Counted from the first letter of the stretch, positions 27,242 to 37,144 are shown. The stretch is DNA of 64,000 nt from Calorimonas adulescens (GCF_008274215.1 NZ_VTPS01000014.1:1-64000); one strand, 5' to 3'. The notes: a model not told the origin generated them from the sequence alone. Numbers and translations: made by a program.

Positions 27242-28759
27242 TCAATGACCTCCAGTAGCACAGTACATTATTTTTTCCTGATCCGCTTCATCTATATTAA
27301 ACTCACCATTTATTTTCCCCTCATGTAATACATATATCCTGTCACTCATACCCAAGATTTCCGGTAGCTCAGAGGAGATCATTATGACACATACACCCAT
27401 ATCCACCAGATCATTCATAATGTTGTATATCTCATACTTGGCACCGACGTCTATTCCCCTCGTAGGTTCATCCAGTATCAGGATTTTAGGATCGGACATG
27501 AGCCATTTAGCCAGAACTACCTTCTGCTGATTGCCACCGCTCAAGTTTGCTACCTTTTGGGCCAGTGTAGGCGTCTTAATCCCAAGCTCCCTAACATATT
27601 TATCAGCATACTTCACCTTTTCGTTATTATTTATAACCCCATTCCTTGATATCAACCTGTAGTTCGGTAGTGCTATATTTTCCTGTACATCCATAAGCAA
27701 TACAAGTCCATATCTTTTCCTGTCCTCCGAAAGATAGGCAAGGCCATTCTTTATGGCCTCCTGTGGGCTTCTTATCGAGACCAATTTGCTGTTTATATAT
27801 ATCTCCCCTTCACTCCTACCTGGATATGCACCAAATATGCTGGAGGCAAGCTCTGTCCTCCCTGCACCCATAAGACCTGCAAACCCCAGTATCTCGCCTT
27901 TTCTGGCAATGAAACTGACATTGTCTATGATTTTTTTGTCCGGTATCTCCGGGTCGTATAGTGTGTAGTTCTTTACCTCAAGCACCACATCCCCGGGGGT
28001 ATGTTTCACCCTGGGAAACCTCTGAGTAAGTTCCCTGCCCACCATAAGGGAGATAATCTTATTTTCATCTATGTTCGAGACCTTTTCAGTCTCTATCGTT
28101 TTGCCATCTCGAAGTATTGTTATAGAATCAGCAATCTCATATATCTCATCTATTTTGTGAGAAATATATATACAGGTAACGCCATTGTTCTTAAGGTTTC
28201 TTAGAATCTCAAACAGCCTTTCCGTCTCAGCCTCTGTAAGCGCTGATGTTGGTTCGTCCAGAATGAGTATCCTGGCGTTCTTGGATATAGCCTTGGCTAT
28301 TTCAACCATCTGTTGAAGTCCTATGCCAAGGTTCATTACCCTTTCATAGGGGTTTATATCTAATTTCAGCTCTTTAAGTATTCTTGTGGTATCTGCATAG
28401 ACCTTCATCCAGTCTATTACACCATTCTTTACAGGTTCCTCACCTAAGAAGATGTTCTCTCCAACCGTCATATATTTTACCAGTGTGAGCTCCTGATATA
28501 TTATGGCTATCCCTTCTTTTTCACTCTCTTTTATATTATGAAACTGTTTGACCTTGCCATCGATTATAATGTCTCCTTCGTAAGTCCCATATGGATAGGC
28601 GCCGCTCAATATCTTCATCAAGGTTGACTTGCCTGCCCCATTCTCACCGCATAGAGCATGGATTTCACCTTTTTTTACCCGAAGAGAAACATCGTCCAGC
28701 GCCCTGACACCGGGAAACTCTTTGGTTATATTCCTCATTTCCAGAATATATTCGCTCAT
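27242..28759 (-). CDS. Sugar ABC transporter ATP-binding protein, XylG/MglA type (copy 1)
   Basis: 505 residues with two fused ABC domains, as usual for this carbohydrate class. First domain: Walker A GENGAGKST, signature-like LGIGLQQMVEIAKA, Walker B LILDEPT. The second has the usual degenerate Walker A (GLMGAGRTE) and intact LSGGNQQKVVLAKW and LILDEPTRGIDVG. GAGGG precedes ATG. Energises import with the adjacent permease and binding protein. Confidence 0.95.
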   Translation of the reverse strand: MSEYILEMRNITKEFPGVRALDDVSLRVKKGEIHALCGENGAGKSTLMKILSGAYPYGTYEGDIIIDGKVKQFHNIKESEKEGIAIIYQELTLVKYMTVGENIFLGEEPVKNGVIDWMKVYADTTRILKELKLDINPYERVMNLGIGLQQMVEIAKAISKNARILILDEPTSALTEAETERLFEILRNLKNNGVTCIYISHKIDEIYEIADSITILRDGKTIETEKVSNIDENKIISLMVGRELTQRFPRVKHTPGDVVLEVKNYTLYDPEIPDKKIIDNVSFIARKGEILGFAGLMGAGRTELASSIFGAYPGRSEGEIYINSKLVSIRSPQEAIKNGLAYLSEDRKRYGLVLLMDVQENIALPNYRLISRNGVINNNEKVKYADKYVRELGIKTPTLAQKVANLSGGNQQKVVLAKWLMSDPKILILDEPTRGIDVGAKYEIYNIMNDLVDMGVCVIMISSELPEILGMSDRIYVLHEGKINGEFNIDEADQEKIMYCATGGH

Positions 28760-28789
28760 AATATCCCTCGCTTTTAAATTGGAAAAAGG

Positions 28790-28811
28790 GGGGCAGGTTA
28801 AAACCCGCCCC
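28790..28811 (-). terminator. Intra-operon terminator/attenuator between binding protein and ATPase genes
   Basis: 10-bp GC-rich stem (GGGGCGGGTT with AACCTGCCCC, one G-U) followed by TTTTT on the minus strand. Such sites let the binding protein be made in excess over the membrane complex. Confidence 0.7.
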
Positions 28812-28819
28812 TTATTATA

Positions 28820-29914
28820 CTAATTGCTATAGACCTGGTCCTTTGTGAACCAGCCACTGTCTATAAGCTCACTGTCTACATTGTCCTTGGTGATCACTAC
28901 AGGGTCGAGCAGTATTGACGGTACATCCATTTTCCCGTTGTTTACGGTCTTGTTGGCTTCAGAAAGGTCTTTTACCTCTTTGCCCTGTGCCAGTGCTACC
29001 GCAACCTCTGCAGACTTTTCAGCAAGTTTCCTGACGTCCTTGAATATGGTCATGGATTGAGTTCCTGCCACTATCCTCTTTATTGCTGCCAGTTCTGCAT
29101 CCTGTCCTGTGATCGGTACCTTTCCGGCCAGGCCCTGCGCTGCTAAAGCCTGGATAATACCGCCTGCTGTACCGTCGTTAGGGGCAAGCACAGCCTGGAC
29201 ATTGTTCTTATTAGCCGTCAGGGCATTTTCTGCAAGTTTTAATGCCTCATTGGGGTCCCAATCCTTTATGGCCTGATCGAATACTATCTTTATATCGCCC
29301 TTATCTGCCAGGGGCTGGATATACTTCATAGCACCCTTCTTGAAAAGTGTTGCATTGTTGTCAGTCGGTGCACCGGCAAACACAAAGTAGTTGCCCTTTG
29401 GCACCAGGTTGGTTATAAACTCACCCTGCATCTCTCCTACCCTCTCATTGTCGAAGGAGAGGTAAATATCCACATCGGCATTTCTAATGAGCCTGTCATA
29501 GGATATCACCTTTATGCCTGCCTTGTGGGCCTCTTCCACCAGTGCTGCGGCAGAATCAGCATTCTGCGGGTCTAAGACCAGTATATCTATTCCCTGTGTG
29601 ATAAGGTTTTCCACCTGGCTGTTCTGTACGTTCTCGTCATTGTTTGCAGCCTGTACAAGGACCTCTGCTCCCAGTGACTCCGCCTTTGCCACAAAGGCGT
29701 CCCTATCCCTCTGATACCTCTCCTCTCTTAAGGTTGGCAGAGAGAAACCTATCTTTATCTTCTTAGCAGTTTCTGTATTACTGCTTGAATTAGGCTGTGT
29801 CTCCGTAGAGGAATTAGATTGTGTATTTGTGTTAGAGCCACCACAACCGGCAACCAGTGAAACGGTCATTATAAGCACCAATAATAAAACCAACGCCCTT
29901 TTTACCTTTGACAT
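28820..29914 (-). CDS. Sugar ABC transporter substrate-binding lipoprotein, XylF type (copy 1)
   Basis: 364-residue periplasmic-binding-protein type 1 (Peripla_BP_4) lipoprotein with lipobox SLVAGC. Motifs typical of D-xylose-binding proteins: FSLPTLREERYQRDR, VISYDRLIRNADVDIYLSFDN, APNDGTAGGIIQAL and VPITGQDAE. Start set at 29914 with AAGGAGG upstream. Xylose is the best guess by family resemblance, but sugar specificity is inferred. Preceded by a sigma-54 promoter. Confidence 0.92.
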   Translation of the reverse strand: MSKVKRALVLLLVLIMTVSLVAGCGGSNTNTQSNSSTETQPNSSSNTETAKKIKIGFSLPTLREERYQRDRDAFVAKAESLGAEVLVQAANNDENVQNSQVENLITQGIDILVLDPQNADSAAALVEEAHKAGIKVISYDRLIRNADVDIYLSFDNERVGEMQGEFITNLVPKGNYFVFAGAPTDNNATLFKKGAMKYIQPLADKGDIKIVFDQAIKDWDPNEALKLAENALTANKNNVQAVLAPNDGTAGGIIQALAAQGLAGKVPITGQDAELAAIKRIVAGTQSMTIFKDVRKLAEKSAEVAVALAQGKEVKDLSEANKTVNNGKMDVPSILLDPVVITKDNVDSELIDSGWFTKDQVYSN

Positions 29915-29975
29915 ACTATACCTCCTTAATTGGTTTAATTTAATTTCCTGCAATCAGGAATACGTTATTATACAT

Positions 29976-29991
29976 AGCAAAAGCCGTGCCA
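29976..29991 (-). promoter_or_regulatory. Sigma-54 (-24/-12) promoter of sugar ABC operon 1
   Basis: Minus strand reads TGGCACGGCTTTTGCT, a full match to TGGCAC-N5-TTGCW. It lies 62 nt upstream of the binding-protein start and points to it. A TATAAT is also present on the same strand at about 29973-29968, so a sigma-A promoter cannot be excluded. Confidence 0.75.
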
Positions 29992-29996
29992 CAATG

Positions 29997-30056
29997 TGTC
30001 TCAATGGTGTAGCAGATATTTGCGGGAAATGTGTCTCAAATGTCTGCTTTAAGACA
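29997..30056. promoter_or_regulatory. Cluster of TGTCTYAA half-sites, candidate sigma-54 activator site
   Basis: TGTCTCAA at 29997-30004 and 30032-30039, and TTAAGACA (the reverse form) at 30049-30056. The latter two make a dyad with a 9-nt spacer centred about 80 nt upstream of the predicted start site, a normal enhancer position. Confidence 0.55.
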
Positions 30057-30254
30057 GATGATTATTTCTATGCTATAGGTCCATGACTATTTTCAGCCAG
30101 GTCTGAAACTAAAAACTCACCATCATTTCCGTTTAGAGGGCCTCTTCATATAAATCCCACAGCAGATATCACCCCTACCCTGTACCTGTTCTTTAAGGTT
30201 GCCACATAAAAATAATTTTGTGACGGAAGCCGTTTCTGCTATTAGCGTTAATTT
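30057..30254. other. Remainder of the divergent intergenic region, no gene seen
   Basis: Nothing beyond weak AT-rich stretches is evident between the activator-like site and the operator of the plus-strand gene. Confidence 0.4.
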
Positions 30255-30297
30255 TTAACCATTTGTTAACTTTTTATTTGATATTCAGTAGTATAAT
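30255..30297 (+). promoter_or_regulatory. PhoP/WalR-type repeats and -10 upstream of the secreted TPR gene
   Basis: TTAACC-N5-TTAACT (11-bp period), then exactly 20 nt, then TATAAT at 30292-30297. The htrA upstream region has the same arrangement, TTAACA-N5-TTAACA-N20-TACAAT. Confidence 0.6.
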
Positions 30298-30321
30298 TGG
30301 TACTGGAGGCGATAGCTTATT

Positions 30322-31887
30322 ATGAAAAAGATCACAATATCAATCATTTTACTCTTTATGCTTGTCCTTTCCCCCTTATTCCCGACTTTTGCTGCCGACC
30401 AACATTTTGACACCCTTAAAGCTTTAAACGAGGCAAAGACTCTCGATGAAGCCTATAAAGCCCTGTCACATTATACAGTTGACGAGTTCATGGACTTTTA
30501 CTGGAAAATAGACAACGATTTATCAAAAGAGGCCATCATAGAAAGGGTGTTTAGCTCAGGGCAAAAAGATAAGGCTAAGGATTTACTGCACAACATTGCA
30601 TCCAATGATAAACCCAAGTTTTCCCAGTTTGCATACATAAAACTATACCTCCTCGGTGAAAGGGATTCCCTTAAAGGCCTGATTGACAGCACAAATCAGT
30701 TCGGCACCTTCAGGTATGAGACGACTCCTTTCCCATGGGACATATTGAAGGATGCTTTAAACCGGTATCCTGATAGCTTCCTCGCAAATGGAGTAAGGGA
30801 ATATGAAAATATAACCGGTAAACCCTATTTCATGATAGACCTTATGAATTCATTAAAATGGTCTTTTTACACCTATGGCAACAGGTCATACAACCCTGAT
30901 ATGGAGATAACTATGCTACTTGACTTTCTCAATAAATATTCTGCCCATCCAGCAGCTGATGATGCAGCATACAGGCTTGGGAGAAACTATGAGATAAGGG
31001 GTAACTACCCGCTCGCTTTGAAGTATCTATACAGTGCCACCACACTGCCTGACGGCGACAATATACGCTACGACGCTGAGGGCAGACTAAAGTACGTACT
31101 GGATGTAAAAATGAGCGTTGATGACCTTCAAAGCGCTTTAAACAGCAACGCTGTGCCTGAAGAAATAAAGCCGATGATTGAATACACTAAGGCCGTTAAA
31201 ACTGCAAGAGATGGCAAATTTGCCACGGCCAGTGAACTTCTTGACAGATTTATCAGCAAATATAATAACAAAGATATAGCCACCATTAACCGCAAAGTTT
31301 CCGACATATATGAGGATAACTTCTGGGAAAACGTAAAGATACAGTCAGATCAGTATAAGTTACTGGCAAATTACAGAGAAAAGGGCGATAATGACTCTCT
31401 ATACTCTATGGCTTCCTTTATTTATCACAATGAAAGTGTATTTTATAACCACATATGGAATGGAGAAAGGCAGACATATATGTGGTTAGGGCATATTAAT
31501 GAGGTAGTGCCTGAAGAAAAGGATGTATACACAGAATATTTCATGTCGTTTAACAACTATGGCCAGGCCCTGTCCATCTTTGATGTCTTAAAAAGCAAAG
31601 ACCCCACACCCCAGCTTAGAGAAAAGGTAGACTACAGTATAGCCTTATGCTATTCCCATCTAATGAATTACAGTCAAGAGGTACAGCTTCTCGGCCTGTA
31701 TGATAAATACAAAGAAAATACTATTAAATCATTTGAATACTTTGTAGACGAATATCCCCACAGCACCATGGCAGATGACGCCCTGTATGCCCTGGGCTTC
31801 ATAACAGGTAATAATTCATACTTTACCCGTATATTGCAAGAATATCCTGACGGTGATATGATAAACAAAATACAGGCAGGTAGTTGA
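30322..31887 (+). CDS. Secreted protein with TPR-like helical repeats, function unknown
   Basis: 521 residues with a Sec signal peptide (hydrophobic residues 5-24, likely cut after TFA). No catalytic domain is recognised. Several segments look like TPR/YbgF-type helical pairs (AADDAAYRLGRNYEIRGNYP, STMADDALYALGFITGN). GGAGGCG lies 11-12 nt before ATG, slightly far. A strong terminator follows. The upstream repeats match those of htrA, suggesting an envelope-stress or envelope-maintenance role; this is inference. Confidence 0.75.
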   Translation: MKKITISIILLFMLVLSPLFPTFAADQHFDTLKALNEAKTLDEAYKALSHYTVDEFMDFYWKIDNDLSKEAIIERVFSSGQKDKAKDLLHNIASNDKPKFSQFAYIKLYLLGERDSLKGLIDSTNQFGTFRYETTPFPWDILKDALNRYPDSFLANGVREYENITGKPYFMIDLMNSLKWSFYTYGNRSYNPDMEITMLLDFLNKYSAHPAADDAAYRLGRNYEIRGNYPLALKYLYSATTLPDGDNIRYDAEGRLKYVLDVKMSVDDLQSALNSNAVPEEIKPMIEYTKAVKTARDGKFATASELLDRFISKYNNKDIATINRKVSDIYEDNFWENVKIQSDQYKLLANYREKGDNDSLYSMASFIYHNESVFYNHIWNGERQTYMWLGHINEVVPEEKDVYTEYFMSFNNYGQALSIFDVLKSKDPTPQLREKVDYSIALCYSHLMNYSQEVQLLGLYDKYKENTIKSFEYFVDEYPHSTMADDALYALGFITGNNSYFTRILQEYPDGDMINKIQAGS

Positions 31888-31943
31888 GCTGGGGATCCAA
31901 AAGGCAATAAAATGATTTGTAAAGGAGATAACTAAATTATATC

Positions 31944-31973
31944 AAAAGTCCCGGCTTAATCCCCGGGACTTTT
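31944..31973. terminator. Bidirectional terminator between TPR gene and xylR
   Basis: AAAAGTCCCGG / CCGGGACTTTT stem; the two genes converge on it. Confidence 0.85.
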
Positions 31974-31977
31974 ATGA

Positions 31978-33171
31978 TTAAATTTGAGGCGATGCAAACA
32001 GCTTTGAAATCACAAGAGATACTGCCCCTATAGCACATGAATACATGCCAAGTTTAGAAAGCCTTATCTTTATATCATAGTAGCTGGAAATAAATGATCT
32101 CTCATTTACAATATTTTTAACCTCTTCCAAGACTATATCTCCGCCAAGCGAAAGTGTATTACCTATTATAACCAGATCCGGATTAAATGTATTTACAACA
32201 TTCACCACACCTATGCCCAGATTTTTACTAACCTCTCTTAAAGCCCTAACGGCAATCTGGTCATTTTTTCTTACATTTTCCATAACGTCGAATACTGATA
32301 AATCCTCAATGTCTTTGTACTGAACCGCCTTATTTTCTGATGCTATATCCTTTAAATAACTAAACAGCGCTTTTTCTGAGGCATAGTTCTCCCAGCATCC
32401 AATGTTACCACACCTACAATCATGATCATTAAAATTAACGGTCATATGGCCCATCTCTCCTGCAAAACCATTAGACCCCCTATAGAGTTCATCATTAATG
32501 ATAATTCCTGTACCAATACCTATACCTGCACTCACGTATACTAAATTTGTAACCTTGCTACCTGCCCCAAACCATTTTTCACCAATAGCTCCTGCATTTG
32601 CCTCATTGTCTATATAAGTCGTTATGCCAAACCTTTCTTCTATAATAGCCTTTAACTTAATATTCTCCCACCGTAAGTTTGGTGCCATGAGCACAATACC
32701 ATTTTTAAAGTCAACAATGCCCGGTACTCCAATTCCTATTCCCAGTATCCCTTTTAATGTTTTTGTGGACGCAGAAATCGCCTCTTGTATCAGGGTTATC
32801 AGTTTATCAATTATCTCTTTCTCTGTCTCATTAGCTTTAAGTTTTATACGTCTTTGCCATATAATGTTGGCAGATAAGTCTGTCAATATTATGAGTATAT
32901 AGTTTACCCCGAGGTCAATACCTATTATATGCCCAACATTGTTGTTTATATTCAACAGTATGGGTTTTCTGCCGCCTTTTGAAATTCCCGGTCCCTTTTC
33001 TACAACAAACCCTTCCGTGATAAGTTCATCTACCAGAGAAGAAACAGTGGACTTATTGAGCCCTGTAATGTTAGAAATCTCTGCCCGTGATATATTATGC
33101 TTTTTTCTTATTACATTTAATACAATTGACTTATTTAGCTGCTTTACAAGAAGCTGATCACCTGTAACCAT
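31978..33171 (-). CDS. xylR: ROK-family transcriptional repressor (XylR-like)
   Basis: 397 residues: N-terminal winged helix (NISRAEISNITGLNKSTVSSLVDELI) and a ROK sugar-kinase-like domain with GIDLGVN, the zinc motif CRCGNIGCWE and a GIGIGTGIIIND-type loop. Such proteins repress xylose genes until xylose binds. AAAGGTGAATAA precedes ATG. Last gene of the isomerase-xylulokinase-ABC operon; a XylR-type operator is found at the head of that operon. Confidence 0.92.
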   Translation of the reverse strand: MVTGDQLLVKQLNKSIVLNVIRKKHNISRAEISNITGLNKSTVSSLVDELITEGFVVEKGPGISKGGRKPILLNINNNVGHIIGIDLGVNYILIILTDLSANIIWQRRIKLKANETEKEIIDKLITLIQEAISASTKTLKGILGIGIGVPGIVDFKNGIVLMAPNLRWENIKLKAIIEERFGITTYIDNEANAGAIGEKWFGAGSKVTNLVYVSAGIGIGTGIIINDELYRGSNGFAGEMGHMTVNFNDHDCRCGNIGCWENYASEKALFSYLKDIASENKAVQYKDIEDLSVFDVMENVRKNDQIAVRALREVSKNLGIGVVNVVNTFNPDLVIIGNTLSLGGDIVLEEVKNIVNERSFISSYYDIKIRLSKLGMYSCAIGAVSLVISKLFASPQI

Positions 33172-33182
33172 TTATTCACCTT

Positions 33183-34364
33183 TCATTCCTTGTTTTTTGC
33201 CTCCATGTCTATCCATACCGCTATCAAAAGTATAAGACCTTTAACCACATATTGCCAGAATGGAGCGGCATTCAACATGCTCATCCCATTATCAATGCTT
33301 GCCATTACCAGGGCACCTATTATGGCACCGCTCACCGTTCCAATTCCGCCCATAAGGCTGGCACCGCCAATTACACATGCTGCGATTGCATCAAGCTCTG
33401 CATTCTGACCCGCAGCCACAGAAGCAGCATTCAGTCTTGATGTAAGAAGTACACCCGAGGTTGCTGCCATTAAACCATTAATTGCAAAAATTATGAGCGT
33501 AATCCTCTTTGCGTCTATTCCCGAAAGTATTGCTGCCTCCACATTGCCACCAATTGCGTAGACCCTCCTGCCAAATACTGTCTTATTCAATACATAGGTA
33601 AAAATTAATGCCAATACCACAAGTATAAATACTGGTACGGGAACACCCTCATACATATTTAAAACCAAAATAAAAACAAACACTATGACGGAAAAACCAA
33701 GTAGCTTCAGCACATCAATCATTAACGGTGGCATATCAAGATTATGTTTCATCTTGGCTTTTCTATTGTTTATCATATTAAAAATAAGCGCAATTACTGC
33801 AATGGCTCCCAAGATATACCCGCTTACAGTTGTAAAATACGCCTGGCCAAGAAACCGAAAATCCGGGCTTAGAGGTGCTATAGTCAGCCCCCTGCTTATC
33901 CCAATAAGTATACCTCTAAAAATCAACTGACCGGCAAGCGTCACAATAAAAGCCGGGACCCTCCTGTATGCTACCCAATAGCCATTCCAAAGTCCAAATA
34001 ATAATCCGATAACCAGAGTTATCAATATGGAAATAATTCCACTTACATTATACCAGACATTGAGAATAGCAGCAATACCACCTAATAAGCCCATCATAGA
34101 CCCTACAGACAGGTCTATCTGCCCGGCAATTATTACAAAAATCATACCCGTTGCAAGTATTCCTGTTATAGCCATCTGCCTGAAAAGATTTGAAAGGTTC
34201 CTTGGGGTTAAAAAAGACCCATGCGTTGTAGCAGAAAAGATTATCCATATTGCTAATAGTGCAATCACCATAGCATAGGTTTTAATATCCAATTTAAAAC
34301 CAAGCCTGTTATCCTCATTAATATTCTTTACCTTCTTTTCATTATTGAGCAATTTAACTTGCAC
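33183..34364 (-). CDS. xylH: Sugar ABC transporter permease, XylH type (copy 2)
   Basis: 393-residue paralogue of the permease at 26077-27240, with the same motifs (GQIDLSVGSMMGLLGG, AYRRVPAFIVTLAGQLIFRG, YAIGGNVEAAILSGI, GGASLMGGIGTVSGAIIGALVM). It overlaps the ATPase gene by 11 nt. The start is uncertain: GTG at 34364 overlaps its own ribosome site, and an in-frame TTG four codons later is possible. Confidence 0.93.
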   Translation of the reverse strand: MQVKLLNNEKKVKNINEDNRLGFKLDIKTYAMVIALLAIWIIFSATTHGSFLTPRNLSNLFRQMAITGILATGMIFVIIAGQIDLSVGSMMGLLGGIAAILNVWYNVSGIISILITLVIGLLFGLWNGYWVAYRRVPAFIVTLAGQLIFRGILIGISRGLTIAPLSPDFRFLGQAYFTTVSGYILGAIAVIALIFNMINNRKAKMKHNLDMPPLMIDVLKLLGFSVIVFVFILVLNMYEGVPVPVFILVVLALIFTYVLNKTVFGRRVYAIGGNVEAAILSGIDAKRITLIIFAINGLMAATSGVLLTSRLNAASVAAGQNAELDAIAACVIGGASLMGGIGTVSGAIIGALVMASIDNGMSMLNAAPFWQYVVKGLILLIAVWIDMEAKNKE

Positions 34365-35877
34365 CCCCTATTGCACTTTTCATGATCATCTCTTGCGTTA
34401 CATTTTCATTTACAAATTCACCTGTAATTTTACCTTCATGCATAACCAGTATCCTGTCGCTTATCCCTATGATTTCTGGCAGCTCTGAAGAAACCATTAT
34501 TATGGATATACCTGATTTTACCAGTTCAAACATTAGCCTGTATATTTCATATTTAGCTCCAACATCAATACCTCTTGTCGGTTCGTCAAGGATCAATATC
34601 TTTGGGTCGGCTAATAATGTTTTTGCCAGAACGACTTTTTGTTGATTCCCTCCGCTCAGTTTATTAACCGAGAAATTAAAATCAACCGCCTTGATCCTCA
34701 GTTTATTAATATATTTTCTTGTGTTAACAATCTCTTCAACCTCATTAATTTTACCGAGAAGCGTCCTATAGTTATCCAAAGTAGCCAATGTTATATTTTC
34801 TTTTACGCTCATGGACCTGACCAATCCCTGCCGCTTTCTATCCTCGGGTACCATTAAAATACCATTTCTCATGGCATCAACAGGACCCTGGATTTTAACA
34901 GGCCTACCTTCCAGATATATTTCACCTGAAAACCTTCCTGGATAAGACCCAAATATACTGGATACCAATTCTGTCCTACCTGCACCAATTAAACCTGCTA
35001 TACCGAGTATCTCGCCTTTCCTTAGTGTAAAGTTTACACTATCAACAATTTTTTTGTTTATGTGTGTTATATCATAGACATTGAAGTTCATAACCTTTAG
35101 TATTTCTTCGCCTATTATGTGTTCTTCTCTGAAAAAAAGGTCGGTTATCTCTCTACCAACCATCATCCTTATTATTTCTTCCTCTGTAATGTCTTCTATT
35201 TCAGCAGAGCCCACAGTATTTCCATCTCTTAGTACTGTTACACTGTCAGCTATTTTAAAAATTTCATCCAGTTTATGAGAAATATATATACAGGTTACCC
35301 CGTTGATTTTAAGTTGGCGCAAAATGCCCATTAATATTTCTACCTCAGGGTCAGTCAAAGAGGCGGTTGGTTCATCGAGAATCAGTAAACTTGTTTTCCT
35401 TGATAAAGCCTTTGCAATTTCGACCATCTGCTGCTGACCTATCCCAAGATTTTTTATTTTTGTATATGGATTTATATTAAGGCCGAGCTCATTTAACAGT
35501 GAAAGAGTTTTGTCATACATCTCGTTAAAATTTATAATCCCACTATTATTGGGTTCGTTACCAACAAAAATATTTTCTGCAACTGAGAGTTCCTTAATTA
35601 AAGCAAGCTCTTGATGTATAATTGCAATACCATATTTCTCAGCATCCCTTATGCTGCGCAAGATCAATTTCTCACCGTTATAAATTATTTCACCGCTGTA
35701 CGAACCATATGGGTATATGCCGTTCAATATTTTCATCAGGGTAGATTTGCCAGCACCATTTTCGCCGCAAAGGGCATGTATCTCTCCTTTCTTTACCTTA
35801 AGACAGACATTATTAAGAGCCCTTACCCCAGAAAATTCTTTTGATATATTTTTCATTTCCAGTATATATCCACTCAA
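34354..35877 (-). CDS. xylG: Xylose ABC transporter ATP-binding protein, XylG type (copy 2)
   Basis: 507 residues, two ABC domains like copy 1 (GENGAGKST; GIGQQQMVEIAKA; LSGGNQQKVVLAKT; LILDEPTRGIDVG). I place the start at TTG 35877: AAGGTGG lies 8 nt upstream and the product then begins SGYILEMKNISKEF in register with SEYILEMRNITKEF of the paralogue. GTG codons four codons earlier overlap the ribosome site. Confidence 0.94.
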   Translation of the reverse strand: MSGYILEMKNISKEFSGVRALNNVCLKVKKGEIHALCGENGAGKSTLMKILNGIYPYGSYSGEIIYNGEKLILRSIRDAEKYGIAIIHQELALIKELSVAENIFVGNEPNNSGIINFNEMYDKTLSLLNELGLNINPYTKIKNLGIGQQQMVEIAKALSRKTSLLILDEPTASLTDPEVEILMGILRQLKINGVTCIYISHKLDEIFKIADSVTVLRDGNTVGSAEIEDITEEEIIRMMVGREITDLFFREEHIIGEEILKVMNFNVYDITHINKKIVDSVNFTLRKGEILGIAGLIGAGRTELVSSIFGSYPGRFSGEIYLEGRPVKIQGPVDAMRNGILMVPEDRKRQGLVRSMSVKENITLATLDNYRTLLGKINEVEEIVNTRKYINKLRIKAVDFNFSVNKLSGGNQQKVVLAKTLLADPKILILDEPTRGIDVGAKYEIYRLMFELVKSGISIIMVSSELPEIIGISDRILVMHEGKITGEFVNENVTQEMIMKSAIGGAS

Positions 35878-35934
35878 TGCATTCACCACCTTTTTAAGAA
35901 GGGGGAATGAATCTAAACATTCCCCCTTATTTGC

Positions 35935-37059
35935 TTATTGTTTTGGCCACTGCTCCCTGGGAACGTTTTTGTAAACATCTTCTAATTTCTGAAAACCATC
36001 CTTTATTACCGTATCAACCATGTTGTCCTTATCTACAGCAACAGGCGTCAAGAGAATTGATGGGACATCAATCTTTCCATTGTTTACTGAACCATTTGTT
36101 TCTATCGTTTCTCCCTTTGCCATGGCAACCGCTGCCTCCGCAGCTCTTGTAGCCAGTTGTTTTATTGGTTTATATACGGTCATTGTCTGTTTGCCCTCAA
36201 CTATTCTCTGACATGCAGCAAGGTCTGCATCCTGTCCAGAAACAGCTACTTTACCGTCTAATTTTTGTGCAGCAAGCGCTTGAATTGTTCCCCCTGCGGT
36301 GCTATCATTAGAAGCGACAATCGCATCAATTTTATTGTTAGTGGCTGTCAGGGCATTTTCCACAATTTTCAATGCTTCCTCTGGCAGCCAGTCTTTTACC
36401 CACTGGTCTCCTACAACCTTTATATCTCCTTTATCAATCAGTGGCTGTAAAATGTTCATCTGCCCTTGCCTCAATAACTTGGCATTGTTATCTGTTGGCG
36501 AACCACCCAGCAGGAAGTAATTGCCTTTTGGTACCTGCTTAACTATTGCATCTGCCTGCAGTTCTCCTACTTTAACATTATCAAAGGAAATATAGTAATC
36601 AACATCCGAATTGGTTATAAGTCTATCATATGCCAACACCTTTACCCCTGCCTTATGTGCCTCCTCTACTATAGGAGCCATAGCATCGCCATTATGCGGA
36701 ATTATCACCAAAACCTTTACACCCTGAGAAATTAAATTCTCTGCCTGTGAAAACTGTGTTGCATCGTCGCCATTAGCGGACTGTACCAATACCTCTGCCC
36801 CAAGCTCATTTGCCTTTTGAACGAAAAGATCCCTATCGTGTTGCCACCTTTCCAACCTCAAGTCATCCATGCTAAGACCTATTTTTATTTTTTCCGGCTC
36901 TGTTGTGTTTGAATTGTTTTGGCTTTGCGTCTGATCCTGTGTTGAATTATTGTTACTATTCTCTTGGTTTGCTGTTGTAGTACACCCTGTTACTGAAAAA
37001 ATAAAGAGTGAAGCCAACAAAACTGTAAGCAAAACTCTTGATAAGGTTTTCCTCAACAT
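35935..37059 (-). CDS. xylF: Xylose ABC transporter substrate-binding lipoprotein, XylF type (copy 2)
   Basis: 374-residue lipoprotein (lipobox SVTGC) of the Peripla_BP_4 family, paralogous to 28820-29914: LSMDDLRLERWQHDR, VLAYDRLITNSDVDYYISFDN, ASNDSTAGGTIQAL, AVSGQDAD. AAGGGG precedes the ATG. Sits between xylulokinase and the ATPase gene, making xylose the likely substrate. Confidence 0.94.
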   Translation of the reverse strand: MLRKTLSRVLLTVLLASLFIFSVTGCTTTANQENSNNNSTQDQTQSQNNSNTTEPEKIKIGLSMDDLRLERWQHDRDLFVQKANELGAEVLVQSANGDDATQFSQAENLISQGVKVLVIIPHNGDAMAPIVEEAHKAGVKVLAYDRLITNSDVDYYISFDNVKVGELQADAIVKQVPKGNYFLLGGSPTDNNAKLLRQGQMNILQPLIDKGDIKVVGDQWVKDWLPEEALKIVENALTATNNKIDAIVASNDSTAGGTIQALAAQKLDGKVAVSGQDADLAACQRIVEGKQTMTVYKPIKQLATRAAEAAVAMAKGETIETNGSVNNGKIDVPSILLTPVAVDKDNMVDTVIKDGFQKLEDVYKNVPREQWPKQ

Positions 37060-37144
37060 TTTTACACCCCTTCTAACATTTAATTTTTATTACTTTGTGT
37101 CAGTTCTCTGCTGTCTTATATTTCCCTCATTTCAATCCCTCCCT

